From assembly GCA_033030425.1 (NCBI GenBank), contig JAUFSD010000003.1:1798001-1862000 (forward strand): a stretch of DNA of 64,000 nucleotides. Direction: 5' to 3'. This DNA is from Verpa conica. Taxonomy: Eukaryota; Ascomycota; Pezizomycetes; Pezizales; Morchellaceae. Below the pieces are notes generated by a model, which searched no databases, had not been told where the DNA came from, and was given only the letters and a program-made list of their open reading frames with translations. Of the stretch, positions 62,321 through 64,000 are shown piece by piece; positions within the stretch are counted from its first letter, which is position 1, and every line of letters starts with the position of its first letter. Position numbers and translations under genes: made by a program.

Positions 62321-63355
62321 ATGCGTCAAAATATCATCTACGCCGTGCTACAGGCATCTATACTGTTCTGTGGAACCAGTCTTGCACAAAAGGGATCCTT
62401 TAGCGTGCTCTCGTACAATATTGCTGGTTTACCAGGTTAGTTTTATGCCCGAACTCTCGTCTAGTTCTAATATTACATCGATCGAGTTTGGTTCCTAACC
62501 AGGGCTCTTGATATAGAACCACTATCCAGTTCAGACCCAATAAAAAATACCCCAGTAATTTCCGGTCGCCTAGGGGAATATTCAATTATAAATGTACAAG
62601 AAGGTAAGCAGCCCTTTTAGAGCGAGAGAAAATCAATAAATCAGTCATGAATAAATACTTATGTCGGTTTAGACTTTCAGTACCATAACCAGCTCATTGC
62701 GTCAGACAAGCACCCCTACCGCACCGAAACCAGCGGGACTGTCCCACTCGGCAGCGGCCTAAATACTCTCTCATACTACCCTTGGACCGACCTCCAGCGC
62801 GTAACCTGGAAAGCCTGCTGGTTCGGTTCCGGTGACTGTCTTACACCAAAAGGCTTCACCGCGATGCGCATGCAAATCGACAATGGGGTCACCGTAGATA
62901 TCTACAACCTTCATGCCGAAGCTGGAGACACGGACCTCGATTTCGCTGCCCGAAAGATTGGAATTCAGCAACTTTCAGATTTCATCAAGAAATACTCCAA
63001 GACTAATCCAGTTATTGTCTTTGGCGATATGAATATGCGCTACTACCAAGCAAAGGACGCAGTCAGGACCTTGATCGACAACAACGGCTTGACAGACGCT
63101 TGGGTACAACTTATCAAGGGAGGAACACCACCTGCTGCCGGCTCGGCGAATATCGAATGCCCGTTCCCGGTCGCTGGGAATTCGGATCTGAACTGCGAGC
63201 TCATAGACAAAGTCATGTATAGATCAAGTAGTCACGTTAAGCTGACTGCGACGCAATTCCTAAATGAGAACGCCAAATTCCTACGTTCGGATGGAGGCCC
63301 TCTGTCTGATCACTTTCCTATCTCCGTCAAATTCAACTATGAGGTTACTGGCTAG
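62321..63355 (+). CDS. secreted endonuclease/exonuclease/phosphatase-fold protein
   Basis: Three exons, 62321-62435, 62517-62603 and 62673-63355, give 294 residues. The ATG at 62321 starts a signal peptide (MRQNIIYAVLQASILFCGTS, cleavage near LAQ). The fold's metal-dependent catalytic set is visible: FSVLSYNIAGLP at the N-terminus, INVQEDFQYHN (metal-binding Glu), DIYNLHAEAGDTD (catalytic His), VFGDMNMRY (Asp/Asn pair) and the final GGPLSDHFPIS (Asp/His pair). Family members include sphingomyelinases, phosphoinositide phosphatases and DNase I-like nucleases; the secreted fungal type is usually of unknown substrate, so I do not name one. Cysteines (CW..C, C..C) fit an extracellular protein. 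Length is typical. Confidence 0.87.
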
Positions 63356-63669
63356 TGGAGTTGTTTTTTAGGCGGTAGTACTCAAATGGTTCCCGAGTTT
63401 TGGAAGCAAATTCTTTAGAATAGTAATAGGCTATAGTTCGACTAGAGGCGCTAATAGTGGGATATGTTGTCTTTTTGATAGAATAGAATCTCTAGGATAG
63501 TTCTTAATGTTAAATAGAAATAATTAGATAATATCTAGTCTATCTATCCCTTTGTTCAATATTGAACATAGCAGGGTAGGATGGGTGGTTTCCTATGTGC
63601 GTAAACGATACTAGTACGGGATTCCTAGACCAAAGATGCTATACATAAAAGGGATATCGGAGACGTCGA

Positions 63670-64000
63670 CTAATAAGTTGCCGGGGCAATTGAAAGCCTC
63701 CCACCATCGCTAACAACCACAGTCCCTGTGCAGTAAGCACCAGCTCTACTAGTCAGGTATAAGATTGCACCGGCCATGTCCTCATCCGTTCCTGCACGCA
63801 AAAGTGGGACCTTATAGCTGGGATAATCTGCAAGTGTATTCTTGTTGCGACTGTCCATTTTTCCTTTCCCAACAGTCATTTCCGAGGGGTAAACTAATTA
63901 ATAGAATTGTCAGCAGATAGACTGAAATTCATAACTTCAAGAAAACTTACGGCCTGGAGCAATCATATTCTAAGTATAGATATATGTGATTAGTCTTCGA
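63670..64000 (-). CDS. short-chain dehydrogenase/reductase, 3' part only (continues past window)
   Basis: The last exon (63893-63670) and a 19-base exon (63969-63951) are inside the window; the rest lies beyond base 64000. Joined, they read NMIAPGLYPSEMT and then VPLLRAGTDEDMAGAILYLT, SRAGAYCTGTVVVSDGGRL and the C-terminus SIAPATY. This is the end of the Rossmann-fold SDR family (N-x-IAPG after beta-6, the AxLYLxSxxxxxxTGxxxxxDGG block before the end), NAD(P)-linked oxidoreductases. The catalytic Ser-Tyr-Lys and the cofactor motif would be outside the window. Substrate unknown. Confidence 0.8.

Noticed and set aside
56927..63355. Plant-cell-wall degradation gene cluster (GH3 with the secreted EEP protein and, farther away, the GDSL esterase)
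   Set aside because: Only two secreted genes are close together, 2.5 kb apart, and one has unknown substrate; co-location is not enough to call a cluster.

Overview
The window looks like nuclear DNA of a filamentous ascomycete (Pezizomycotina). It carries fungal-only families: a Zn2Cys6 regulator, a FucP-type sugar transporter, a PTH11-like rhodopsin-fold protein, a DUF3712 protein and a secreted GH3 beta-glucosidase. Nearly every gene is split by short introns of about 50-80 bases with GT..AG ends, a CTAAC/CTGAC-like branch site and a nearby acceptor. The high intron density (the potassium transporter alone has at least 21 exons) would fit an early-diverging class such as Pezizomycetes or Orbiliomycetes, but that placement is inference. 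Splice junctions given here were worked out by hand from reading frame, splice signals and family resemblance.

Layout. 0-2.7 kb: AT-rich, no gene seen. 2.8-3.5 kb: a single-pass membrane protein (-). 7.0-13.8 kb: a remnant of a LINE-type element, then four minus-strand housekeeping genes concerned with ribosomes and RNA: protein alpha-N-methyltransferase, LSM8, LCP5/neuroguidin and RPF2. 14.4-14.8 kb: a MITE-like inverted-repeat element. 16.8-18.4 kb: alanine aminotransferase (+). 19.0-24.3 kb: an Hsp70-like ATPase (-) divergent from a coiled-coil protein (+), followed by a small frame-broken gene. 24.5-25.8 kb: a secreted GDSL esterase (-). 26.2-26.7 kb: two further inverted-repeat structures.

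26.9-29.9 kb holds the most unusual locus: a rhodopsin-like seven-helix protein whose reading frame runs without a stop into a FucP-type sugar transporter. 32.7-36.3 kb: TRK potassium transporter (+). 36.6-38.2 kb: BTB protein (-). 39.3-39.9 kb: a probable GPI-anchored wall protein (-). 40.7-43.2 kb: Zn2Cys6 transcription factor (-). 46.8-47.6 kb: PEX11 (+). 48.8-53.3 kb: a large DUF3712 (Tag1-like) membrane protein (+). 54.4-55.1 kb: an ankyrin pseudogene. 56.9-59.8 kb: GH3 beta-glucosidase (+). 62.3-63.4 kb: a secreted endonuclease/exonuclease/phosphatase-fold protein (+). 63.7 kb to the end: the 3' part of a short-chain dehydrogenase (-).

Taken together the window is ordinary gene-bearing chromosome separated by gene-poor stretches of 1-3.6 kb that carry small palindromic elements, microsatellites and decayed genes. 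Secreted carbohydrate-active enzymes, sugar/ion transporters and a membrane receptor-like protein suggest a saprotrophic or plant-associated lifestyle, but no metabolic cluster is evident.
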